Positions 1 to 6,078 of a DNA stretch of 37,664 nucleotides are shown in pieces. The stretch lies in NCBI RefSeq assembly GCF_018919385.1, contig NZ_JAHLMF010000025.1:1-37664 (forward strand), read 5' to 3'. The translations under genes were made by a program, and so were the position numbers. Within the stretch, counting starts at the first letter, position 1. Each line of letters opens with the position of its first letter. The stretch is from Geomonas diazotrophica. Lineage in GTDB: Bacteria; Desulfobacterota; Desulfuromonadia; Geobacterales; Geobacteraceae. Under the pieces are notes generated by a model. The model was not told where the DNA came from and did not search any database. It saw only the letters and a list, made by a program, of their open reading frames with translations.

Positions 1-65
1 TCATCAATGACTAACTTGATCGCTTCTTGCTTGAACTCTGAATCGTACTTGCGATTCGATCTCAT
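1..65 (-). CDS. Transposase OrfA, IS3/IS911 type (5' fragment)
   Basis: Only the first 21 codons are inside the window. They begin MRSNRKYDSEFKQEAIKLV, the usual opening of the HTH_Tnp_1 (IS3/IS911 OrfA) family: a basic start, then a Y-x-x-E-F-K-x-E-A segment leading into the first helix of the DNA-binding domain. The start is an ATG at 65 with AGGAGG about 7 bases upstream. OrfA proteins bind the element ends and are usually fused to OrfB by programmed frameshifting; that part is not visible here. The family call rests on this short stretch alone. Confidence 0.6.
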   Translation of the reverse strand, partial: MRSNRKYDSEFKQEAIKLVID

Positions 66-107
66 GACACACCCTCCTGGCTCGTTAGGATATATGGTGT
101 GTCCTCA
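1..107 (-). mobile_element. Left end of an IS3-type insertion sequence (cut by window edge)
   Basis: The first ~107 bases hold the upstream end of a transposable element read on the minus strand: a transposase start at 65 preceded by a strong AGGAGG ribosome site. The outer boundary is a guess. It is placed at 107 because IS3-family elements usually start with TG and the minus strand reads TGAGGACACACC from that base. GACACACC (66-73) and GGTGTGTC (96-103) form an inverted repeat flanking the ribosome site, which could hide it in read-through transcripts. The rest of the element lies outside the window, so target duplication and right end cannot be seen. Confidence 0.55.
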
Positions 108-132
108 AAAGTGAAGATAGCTCACTATCTCC

Positions 133-183
133 GTTGCCCAGCCCTCACCCGCCCTTCGGGCACCCTCTCCCGGAGGGCGAGGG
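133..183. repeat. GC-rich intergenic palindrome (REP-like)
   Basis: Clustered palindromic runs (CGCCCTTCGGGC-type and CCCTCTCCCGGAGGG-type hairpins) lie between the IS end and the sulfur operon. A close relative occurs at 12945-13035. There is no T-tract in either direction, so it is not an obvious terminator, although it lies just downstream of the tusA-like stop and could stabilise the operon's 3' end. Confidence 0.5.
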
Positions 184-228
184 GATGAATAGTTAAATCA
201 TCCACAGGCGCATCGGCGAAGGTGGAGT

Positions 229-453
229 TTACTCTCCGCCCTTCTCCAGCGTCAGGACGTAGTAGCCCTCCCTTTCCTGCAGGCCGAGCAGCTTGTGCCC
301 TTCGTCCTTCAGGCTCCTGGGCACATTCTTGACCGGCTCCCCGTCGTCGAGGAAAAACTCGACGGTGGTACCCACCTCGACGTCCTCCAGTTCGAGCTTG
401 GCCATCACGAAGTTGGTAGGGCAGGTAACACCTCTCAGATCGATGCTTTGCAT
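229..453 (-). CDS. TusA-family sulfur carrier (variant CPxP motif)
   Basis: This 74-residue protein is probably a sulfur carrier of the TusA/SirA (YeeD) family, small cytoplasmic proteins that pass sulfur as a persulfide on one cysteine. The family landmark is L-R-G-x-x-C-P near the N-terminus; here it reads DLRGVTCPTNFVMAK with Cys11. The proline that normally ends CPxP is Asn14. It is the last gene of the minus-strand sulfur operon, 21 bases after the siroheme reductase. That context suggests it relays sulfur (sulfide or persulfide) to or from the reductase or the HcyS thiocarboxylate system. The partner assignment is inference; the family call is solid. Confidence 0.8.
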   Translation of the reverse strand: MQSIDLRGVTCPTNFVMAKLELEDVEVGTTVEFFLDDGEPVKNVPRSLKDEGHKLLGLQEREGYYVLTLEKGGE

Positions 454-474
454 GTTATCACCTCTTGTTCAGCT

Positions 475-1425
475 TCAAACGTGCTGGCCGGGAAGGGGCA
501 GCTGGCTTTGGATGACTTGCGGCGCGATGGTTTCCTTCACTACGTACTCAGGGAAGTAGCCGCGCAGCCGCTCCAAAAGAGACTGCCAACCCTCGCGGAT
601 GATGACGTCGCCCAGACGCACGCGCCCGGCTCCCTCCGCCTTCTCCTGGTACCAAGCAAGGACCGTGGCGATGAACTCCACCACGCGCTCCTCTGGGACG
701 AATGTCGCGTACAGGGTCCCGACCAGCGGCCTGCGTCCCCACTTGCCGCCGATGCGCACCGTGTACCCCTTCCTCTCGGCGCTCCAGGCGCCGGTAGGGC
801 AGACCTTGATGCAGTCGCCGCAGTAGATGCACCTGGCCGCGTCGAAGACCGGTTTGTTGTCCGCGCCCATGGACAGGGCTCCCTCGGTGCAGGACTTGGC
901 GCACAGGCCGCAGCTGATGCAGCCGTCGGCATCGAGTTTCGGCCAGACCGCGCCCTGGAAACCGACGTCGTTTATGGCCGACTTGGGACAGTCGAAGGGG
1001 CAGCCGGCGAAGCAGACCTTGAACTTGTGGTGGCCGGTGGCGGTCCCGAACAGTTTCTGGTCGACCTCCAGCGCGGATTTTTGCGTGTCCACCAGGCCGT
1101 TGGGGTTGTACTCGCAGCCGCCGCAGGCAGTAGGAACGCGCACGCGTGCGCCGCAGGAGGCGACCTTCTGCTGTTCCTCGCCCAGTTCGGCGACCACCGC
1201 GTCGAAATCGGCGAAGTTTATGTTGATCAGCTCGATGGACTGGCGCACCGACAGGTGCACGTAGCCCTTGCCGTACTTCTGCGCCACCTCTGCGATCTTC
1301 GACAGGCGGTCCACCGACATGCGGCCGCCGGGCACGCGCAGGCGTACCGTGAACAGGTCCTTGCCGCGCTCCTTGATGAAGCCGCCGGCCTTCAGGTTCC
1401 TCAGATCGATCTTCTGTTCAGCCAC
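475..1425 (-). CDS. Siroheme sulfite/nitrite reductase with two ferredoxin clusters
   Basis: A 316-residue protein of the sulfite/nitrite reductase superfamily, in the small single-chain group with an inserted ferredoxin domain (AsrC/dsr-like). Residues ~10-75 look like the ferredoxin-like half-domain. The siroheme/4Fe-4S region has Cys91, Cys101, Cys104, Cys138, Cys142 and Cys146 (C-F-A-G-C-P-F-D-C). Two classical 4Fe-4S motifs follow: C169-x2-C172-x2-C175-x3-C179 and C199-x2-C202-x2-C205-x3-C209. The usual C-x5-C that opens the siroheme cluster is replaced by C101-x2-C104, with Asn107 where the second Cys is expected. The likely reaction is six-electron reduction of sulfite to sulfide, feeding the hcy genes upstream; nitrite is the alternative. 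It lies between a palindromic repeat and the tusA-like gene. No membrane segments are seen, so it is cytoplasmic. Confidence 0.8.
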   Translation of the reverse strand: MAEQKIDLRNLKAGGFIKERGKDLFTVRLRVPGGRMSVDRLSKIAEVAQKYGKGYVHLSVRQSIELININFADFDAVVAELGEEQQKVASCGARVRVPTACGGCEYNPNGLVDTQKSALEVDQKLFGTATGHHKFKVCFAGCPFDCPKSAINDVGFQGAVWPKLDADGCISCGLCAKSCTEGALSMGADNKPVFDAARCIYCGDCIKVCPTGAWSAERKGYTVRIGGKWGRRPLVGTLYATFVPEERVVEFIATVLAWYQEKAEGAGRVRLGDVIIREGWQSLLERLRGYFPEYVVKETIAPQVIQSQLPLPGQHV

Positions 1426-1439
1426 ATTTCTCTCCTAAG

Positions 1440-1569
1440 GTAAAAAACAGTACTTATTCACAGGGATGAAAGGATAAAGGGGGTAAACCAGGGGAGTATT
1501 TTTAAGGCTTTTGGGGTAACCCAAAGACGTTTTTGCCGTTATCCCCTTTATCCCTTTTATCCCTGTTAA
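1440..1569. repeat. ~110-bp inverted-repeat element, copy 1 (MITE-like)
   Basis: The gap between hcyD and the siroheme reductase holds an imperfect long palindrome. The left arm starts ACAGGGATGAAAGGATAAAG (1460 on). The right arm ends CCCTTTTATCCCTGTTAA (to 1569). The centre carries AAGGCTTTTGGGGT. The same arms and centre recur at 21363-21457 between pheS and pheT. It codes for nothing plausible and sits inside an operon, so read-through RNA would fold into a long hairpin. Confidence 0.75.
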
Positions 1570-1964
1570 ACGGTGTTGATTTCCACCGGCTCGATCACGC
1601 CGCCCGCGATCCGGAAGGCCTTTGCCACCGGCTGCTCCCGGTTTTCGAGCGACACGATCAGGTGGAACACGTTGGGGGTCAGGGCGAGGCGGATATCCTC
1701 CTGGGAGGGGCGGGCAGGGGACTCCGGGTGGGAGTGGTAGATGACCAGCATTTCCTCTCCGGCGGCGCGCATCGCCTTCACCACGGCAAACTGCTCCTTC
1801 GGGTCCATCATGAAGTGCTCGTTGCTCGCGTCGGTGTTGGTCATGGGGTAGCGGCTCGCAACGCGGTTCGCCGTCCCCCCCAGGATGCCGCACACCTCCA
1901 GCGGGAACCCTACCTGCGCCTGCGCGATCACCGCGTCCAGTATCTCCCGTGGGATCTTCAGCAT
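1566..1964 (-). CDS. hcyD: JAMM/Mov34 metalloprotease, HcyD-like
   Basis: A 132-residue bacterial JAMM (MPN+) zinc isopeptidase. The motif is complete: Glu23 in the first strand (PLEVCGILGG), then His77-S-His79, seven residues, Ser87, two residues, Asp90 (HSHPESPARPSQED). Family members trim or release C-terminal residues from ubiquitin-like sulfur carriers (Mec in Mycobacterium, HcyD in Wolinella). Its likely job here is to expose the C-terminal glycine of HcyS before activation, or to release product from the carrier. It starts one base after the hcyF stop (TGA-G-ATG), so the two are translationally coupled. The symbol is given by gene-cluster analogy to the thiocarboxylate-dependent homocysteine pathway of Wolinella succinogenes; the protease family itself is certain. 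Confidence 0.82.
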   Translation of the reverse strand: MLKIPREILDAVIAQAQVGFPLEVCGILGGTANRVASRYPMTNTDASNEHFMMDPKEQFAVVKAMRAAGEEMLVIYHSHPESPARPSQEDIRLALTPNVFHLIVSLENREQPVAKAFRIAGGVIEPVEINTV

Positions 1965-1965
1965 C

Positions 1966-2778
1966 TCAGTGTCCCAAGTCGCAGACGGTCAGCGCGTCCA
2001 GCTCGTCCTTCAGTTCGGTGATGGTCGGGTTGTCGCCGCAGATCGGGCATTTCGGGCTCTTCCTGATGGGTACCTCCCGGAAACGCATGCGCAGGGCGTT
2101 GTAGGTGAGCAGCCGCCCGTGCAGCAGGTCGCCGGTGCCCAGCAGAAACTTGATCGCCTCGGTGGCCTGCAGGGTGCCGATGATGCCCGGAAGCACGCCG
2201 ATCACGCCGGCCCTGGAACAGGTCGGGATCACGTCTTTGGGAGGGGGCTCCGGGAAGATGCAGCGGTAGCAGGGGGACTCGCCCGGGGATACGGTGAAGG
2301 TCTGGCCGTCGAACTGCAGGATGCCTCCGTGGGAGTAGGGCTTGCGCCCCAGGACGCAGGCGTCGTTGATCAGGAACTTGGCCGCGAAGTTGTCGGTGCC
2401 GTCGATCACGAAGTCGTAGTCGGCGATCATCGATTGGATGTTTTCGGCGCACACCCAGGTCTCGTAGGTCACCACGTTCAGCTCGGGGTTGATGGCGAGC
2501 ATCTTCTCCTTCGCCGAGAGGACCTTGGCCTTGCCGACATCGGGGGTGCTGTGGATGATCTGGCGCTGCAGGTTTGAAAGGTCGACCCGGTCGGCGTCGG
2601 CGATGCCGATGGTGCCGATCCCTGCGGCTGCAAGGTACAAAGCGATGGGGGACCCGAGCCCGCCCGCCCCGATCACAAGCACCCGGCCGTTTATCAGCTT
2701 CAGCTGCCCCTTGCCCCCGACCTCCTTGAGAAGGATGTGCCGCGAGTAGCGGTTAATCTGCTCTTCGGTGAGCTTCAC
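1966..2778 (-). CDS. hcyF: MoeB/ThiF-type adenylyltransferase, HcyF-like
   Basis: A 270-residue E1-like enzyme of the ThiF/MoeB/HesA family. The nucleotide loop is G37-A-G-G-L-G42, followed by the DADRVDLSNLQRQ segment typical of the family. Paired zinc cysteines are at C170/C173 and C244/C247. The cysteine in PTCSRAGV (Cys187) matches the reactive Cys of ThiF/MoeB. It should adenylate the C-terminal glycine of HcyS so that sulfide or a persulfide can turn it into a thiocarboxylate. The start is GTG, overlapping the hcyS stop by one base (TAGTG), and its stop is one base from hcyD. A moeB or thiF role is possible on sequence alone; the metY-hcyS-hcyD setting argues for sulfur transfer into homocysteine. 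Confidence 0.82.
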   Translation of the reverse strand: MKLTEEQINRYSRHILLKEVGGKGQLKLINGRVLVIGAGGLGSPIALYLAAAGIGTIGIADADRVDLSNLQRQIIHSTPDVGKAKVLSAKEKMLAINPELNVVTYETWVCAENIQSMIADYDFVIDGTDNFAAKFLINDACVLGRKPYSHGGILQFDGQTFTVSPGESPCYRCIFPEPPPKDVIPTCSRAGVIGVLPGIIGTLQATEAIKFLLGTGDLLHGRLLTYNALRMRFREVPIRKSPKCPICGDNPTITELKDELDALTVCDLGH

Positions 2779-2990
2779 TATCTACCTCCGCCCATGAAAT
2801 AGAGAAATTCGACGCTGTCGCCGTCCTTGACCGTGGCCTTCTCGAAGTCGCCGCGATCCATGATGTCGCCGTTTAACTCCACGGTGACGTACTCGCGCTG
2901 CTCGACCTGAAGGGCCTCGAGCAGGTGGGTGATGGAAACCGCTGTTTCCTCGCCGATGGTGGCAGGCTTGCCGTTCACAGTCAAATTCAT
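2778..2990 (-). CDS. hcyS: ThiS-like ubiquitin-fold sulfur carrier, HcyS-like
   Basis: A 70-residue ThiS/MoaD-fold protein: start MNLTVNGKPATI, beta-grasp length, and C-terminus FLYFMGGGR. The Gly-Gly end of ThiS-type carriers is present but capped by Arg70 (and one further Gly, depending on the cut), so it cannot be adenylated until trimmed. The JAMM protease two genes on fits that need. As a thiocarboxylate it would donate sulfur to O-acetylhomoserine through the MetY enzyme encoded 48 bases upstream. It could instead serve thiazole synthesis, but no thiG, thiH or thiE is nearby. Tight overlap with hcyF supports a shared complex. Confidence 0.8.
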   Translation of the reverse strand: MNLTVNGKPATIGEETAVSITHLLEALQVEQREYVTVELNGDIMDRGDFEKATVKDGDSVEFLYFMGGGR

Positions 2991-3038
2991 TAGATGCGCT
3001 CCTCGTTTAGTAGCATAGATGATCGGTAAAAAACAGCC

Positions 3039-4292
3039 TTAAACCCGTTCCAGGGCGGCACTGAAATCCTCGACGATGTCGGCGGGATCCTCGATTCCGA
3101 CTGAGACCCGGACCAGTTCCTCGCTCACTCCCATGAGCCTCTTCACCTCGGGGGTATAGTCGGCGCAGATGGTGCTGGCCGGGTGGATCACCAGTGTCTT
3201 GGTGTCGCCGATGTTGGCCAGATTCTTGGCGAGCCTGAGGGCGTTGACGAGGCGAAAGGCTGCCGGCTTGTCGGCGAGACCGAAGGTGAGCAGGCCGCCG
3301 AAGCGCCCGTTGAACTGGCGGCCGGCCACCTCGTGAAAAGGCGAGTCCGGCAGCCCCGGGTAGTTGACCCAGGCCACCTTCGGGTGCGACTGGAGAAAGT
3401 GCGCCAGTTCGAGCGCGTTGGAGCAGTGGCGCTCCATCCTCAGGGCGAGCGTATCGAGCCCTTCGCCGGACAAAAACGCGTTGAGCGGTGCGGCACAGGC
3501 GCCGAAATCCTTGTGGATCAGCTTGCGTACCCGCGCGGTGAAGGCGAAATTGCGGTACTTGCGGCGAAACGGTTCGAAGTGGGGAAACCTGTCGCTGCCC
3601 CAGTCGAAGCTGCCGGCGTCGATGATGGCGCCGCCGATGGAGTTGGCCGTGCCATTTATATATTTGCTGGTCGAGTGGATGATGATGTCGGCGCCCAGGT
3701 CCCGCATGCGTGCCAGGTAGGGCGTGGAAACGGTGGCGTCGACCATGAGCGGGATGCCGCTTTTCTTCGCGATGGCGGAAAACGCCTCGATGTCCGGGAC
3801 GTCCATCTTCGGGTTGCCGATTGTTTCCACGAAGATGAGGCGCGTGCGCTCGCTGATCCCTGCTTCCAGCGCCCCCAGGTCGGTGGGGTCGAAAAAGCGG
3901 GTCTTGATGCCGTAGTTGGCCAGCGTGTCGTGGAACAACGAATAGGTGCCGCCGAAAAGGGAAGCCGAAGAGAGAATCTCGTCGTCGCACCGCACTACGG
4001 CCATCACTGCGGTGGTGATGGCGGACATCCCCGAGGAGGTGATCACAGCGGCGATGCCGTTCTCGATCACCGCCAGACGCTTCTCCAACCCTTCCAGGGT
4101 GGGATTCCCGATCCTGGTGTAGACCTGGCCGACCGCCCGCCCTTTGAAGATATCCTCCAGTTCCTCTGCGGTCTGGTAGGCAAAAGCCGAGGCTTGCACG
4201 ATGGGGGGCTTGGTGGCTCCGGAAGGACCCGGTACGGTCCCGCCATGGATGAGCTTGGTATCGAATCTCAGTTGCTGTTCCGCCTCTGCCAC
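3039..4292 (-). CDS. metY: O-acetylhomoserine sulfhydrylase (PLP)
   Basis: A 417-residue Cys/Met-metabolism PLP enzyme. It forms homocysteine from O-acetyl- (or O-succinyl-) homoserine and a sulfur donor. Visible landmarks are the YTRIGNPT substrate/PLP segment (residues 58-65), SSGMSAI at 86-92, DATVSTPYL at 185-193, and the PLP lysine Lys210 in HSTSKYINGT. Length and N-terminus are normal for MetY. The start is GTG at 4292 with GGAGGGG just upstream; the ATG at 4294 is out of frame. It heads the sulfur operon, with a good promoter at 4367-4395. The neighbouring hcyS suggests that protein thiocarboxylate, rather than free sulfide, may be the in vivo sulfur donor (inference). Confidence 0.9.
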   Translation of the reverse strand: MAEAEQQLRFDTKLIHGGTVPGPSGATKPPIVQASAFAYQTAEELEDIFKGRAVGQVYTRIGNPTLEGLEKRLAVIENGIAAVITSSGMSAITTAVMAVVRCDDEILSSASLFGGTYSLFHDTLANYGIKTRFFDPTDLGALEAGISERTRLIFVETIGNPKMDVPDIEAFSAIAKKSGIPLMVDATVSTPYLARMRDLGADIIIHSTSKYINGTANSIGGAIIDAGSFDWGSDRFPHFEPFRRKYRNFAFTARVRKLIHKDFGACAAPLNAFLSGEGLDTLALRMERHCSNALELAHFLQSHPKVAWVNYPGLPDSPFHEVAGRQFNGRFGGLLTFGLADKPAAFRLVNALRLAKNLANIGDTKTLVIHPASTICADYTPEVKRLMGVSEELVRVSVGIEDPADIVEDFSAALERV

Positions 4293-4366
4293 ATCCCCTC
4301 CGCGTTGTCGACCCAGGTCATGTCCGGCGCATGCCGATGCCCATGTCGCGCCGTCCGATTGCGGGG

Positions 4367-4395
4367 AGGGTAGTTTTTGAAACTCATTTTGTCAA
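4367..4395 (-). promoter_or_regulatory. Sigma-70 promoter of the metY-hcy operon
   Basis: On the minus strand, TTGACA (4395-4390), 17 bases, then TACCCT (4372-4367). The predicted transcript starts near 4360 and has a ~68-base leader before the metY GTG. The -35 is consensus and the spacing optimal. Confidence 0.7.
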
Positions 4396-4739
4396 GAAAT
4401 AAATTGAGATTGTCATAGTTGAAAGCCGTTGTTTGCTTTTGGCCGTTTTTCTCGTGTATCCCATGTGGGTGCCGCGTGGTATCTCCTTCGAGTCTCAATT
4501 CGGCTGTAGGACGCAAAACATGCTGCGATGCATCGTTATCACGCATTGTTTACCGTGTTGCTGTGGTGCGTGTTGCTACTGTTGAAGCCTTAATTGACGG
4601 ATTGGTGCGACAATGACTGGGCGGAAATACCATCGAGTTTGCTTGCTCCAGCAGGCAACACGGGCGGGGATGAGATAAGCATCTGCGGCCCGAAAGGCGG
4701 CAAAACACATCTTGTGGATCAAGTACCAAAATAAAATAG
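4396..4739. other. Long divergent regulatory gap between metY and cysK
   Basis: About 340 bases separate the metY and cysK promoters. No convincing gene is seen. It contains a perfect 10-bp palindrome CGATGCATCG (4526-4535) and a purine-rich, hairpin-prone stretch around 4640-4715, but I cannot match either to a named riboswitch or operator. The length suggests shared regulation of the two sulfur-assimilation branches. Confidence 0.4.
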
Positions 4740-4768
4740 TTGACAATGTTGCAGGTTAAATATAAAAA
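4740..4768 (+). promoter_or_regulatory. Candidate cysK promoter
   Basis: A consensus TTGACA at 4740-4745 is followed by the AT-rich TATAAAAA run at 4761-4768. Spacing is 15 to TATAAA or 17 to TAAAAA, so the exact -10 is uncertain. The leader to the cysK ATG is ~85 bases. Confidence 0.5.
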
Positions 4769-4856
4769 TTACCGAAAACGCCGAGAGATTGCCGCAACAG
4801 ATGTTAAAGTTGGCGAAGCCAAGGAAGGCAACCCACCCGAAAGGAGATCAACCACC

Positions 4857-5810
4857 ATGTCCCGTATCTACCTAGATAACTCCCAATCCATTGGCAACAC
4901 ACCGCTGGTGCGGCTGAACCATGTGACCAAGGGGGCCAAGGCCACCGTCCTCGCCAAGGTCGAAGGGCGCAACCCTGCCTACTCGGTCAAGTGCCGTATC
5001 GGCGCCAACATGATCTGGGACGCCGAGGAACGTGGCGTGTTGAAACCCGGGGTCGAAATCGTCGAACCCACCAGCGGCAACACCGGCATCGCCCTCGCCT
5101 ACGTGGCGGCCGCACGCGGCTACAAGCTGACTCTCACCATGCCGGAGACCATGAGCATCGAGCGCCGCAGGGTGCTGGCCGCTTTAGGCGCCAATCTGAT
5201 CCTCACCCCCGGTTCCGCCGGCATGAAGGGGGCCGTCGCCAAGGCGGAAGAGATCGCCGCTTCCGATCCAGCCCGTTATTTCCTGCCGCAGCAGTTCAAA
5301 AACCCGGCTAACCCGGCCATTCACGAGAAGACCACCGGCCCCGAGATCTGGGCCGATACCGACGGCGCCGTCGACGTCATCGTGTCCGGCGTGGGAACCG
5401 GCGGTACCATCTCCGGCATCTCCAGGTATCTGAAGCACACCAAGGGAAAACCCGTCGTCGCCGTCGCCGTAGAGCCGAAGGAGAGCCCCGTGATCACCCA
5501 GAAGCTGGCCGGCCAGGAGCTCAAGCCCGGCCCGCACAAGATCCAGGGGATCGGTGCCGGATTCATCCCGGAAACCCTTGATCTTTCCCTCGTCGACCGT
5601 GTCGAGCAGGTTGACAGCAACGAGGCTCTCGAGTTCGCCCGTCGCCTGACCAAGGAAGAGGGGCTCCTGGTGGGGATCTCCAGCGGCGCCGCCGTAGCCG
5701 CCGCCGTACGTCTGGCAAACCTCGACGAGTTTGCCGGCAAGACCATCGTGGTCATCCTCCCGGACCTGGCCGAGCGCTACCTCTCCACGGCGCTTTTCGA
5801 AGAAGCGTAA
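4857..5810 (+). CDS. cysK: Cysteine synthase A (O-acetylserine sulfhydrylase)
   Basis: A 317-residue PLP enzyme that makes cysteine from O-acetylserine and sulfide. The PLP lysine is Lys45 in [15 protein letters not shown], the phosphate-binding loop is TSGNTG (71-76), and GVGTGGT and GISSGAA follow in the expected places. From recall, the whole sequence is very close to the enterobacterial CysK type rather than to shorter CysM/Cbs-like forms. The ATG at 4857 is chosen because AAGGAG lies 10 bases upstream and the protein then starts [20 protein letters not shown] like known CysK. The frame stays open 39 codons further upstream, but that stretch overlaps the promoter. It is divergent from metY and followed by a strong terminator, hence monocistronic. 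Confidence 0.95.
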   Translation: MSRIYLDNSQSIGNTPLVRLNHVTKGAKATVLAKVEGRNPAYSVKCRIGANMIWDAEERGVLKPGVEIVEPTSGNTGIALAYVAAARGYKLTLTMPETMSIERRRVLAALGANLILTPGSAGMKGAVAKAEEIAASDPARYFLPQQFKNPANPAIHEKTTGPEIWADTDGAVDVIVSGVGTGGTISGISRYLKHTKGKPVVAVAVEPKESPVITQKLAGQELKPGPHKIQGIGAGFIPETLDLSLVDRVEQVDSNEALEFARRLTKEEGLLVGISSGAAVAAAVRLANLDEFAGKTIVVILPDLAERYLSTALFEEA

Positions 5811-5837
5811 CCGTCACAACCTCAAGTCTTGTCCCTG

Positions 5838-5866
5838 GCCCCGGGTTACCTCCCGGGGCTTTTTTT
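5838..5866 (+). terminator. Rho-independent terminator of cysK
   Basis: GCCCCGGG (5838-5845), a 6-base loop, CCCGGGGC (5852-5859), then seven T. It lies 28 bases after the cysK stop. Confidence 0.93.
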
Positions 5867-6011
5867 GCGTCTGCCGGTTAGGCGGCATCTGTTCCCCGGG
5901 AGGACCTGGCGTTATTGCGGTCCTTTTGCAACGCCCAGCGCCACCTTGGCTTGTCCGCGGGCGATGTCGGAGTCCTGCCGGGCAGGTCGCCCGTCATGGT
6001 ATACGGAATTG

Positions 6012-6041
6012 TTGACAGTTGCCCCCTCGACCCCTTACACT
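6012..6041 (+). promoter_or_regulatory. Candidate promoter of the hybB-like gene
   Basis: TTGACA (6012-6017), then TTACAC (spacer 17) or TACACT (spacer 18, 6036-6041). It is 38 bases upstream of the chosen ATG at 6079. Confidence 0.6.
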
Positions 6042-6078
6042 TACCGGGCTTCATAAGCGTAAGGCTACAGGGATAGAG

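Noticed and set aside
295-1443. Long plus-strand open frame opposite the siroheme reductase.
   Set aside because: Shadow of a high-GC gene; the minus-strand protein has intact cluster motifs, the plus-strand one has low-complexity Ala/Gly/Arg composition.
4640-4715. Possible c-di-GMP (GEMM) or other riboswitch upstream of cysK, from a GCGGCCCGAAAGGCGGC-like stem-loop.
   Set aside because: The conserved flanking bases and the second stem of GEMM or cobalamin switches could not be found; the segment is also upstream of the predicted cysK start site.
4740-4856. 39-codon N-terminal extension of cysK.
   Set aside because: It would begin inside the promoter -35; the ATG at 4857 has a good ribosome site and gives the normal family N-terminus.
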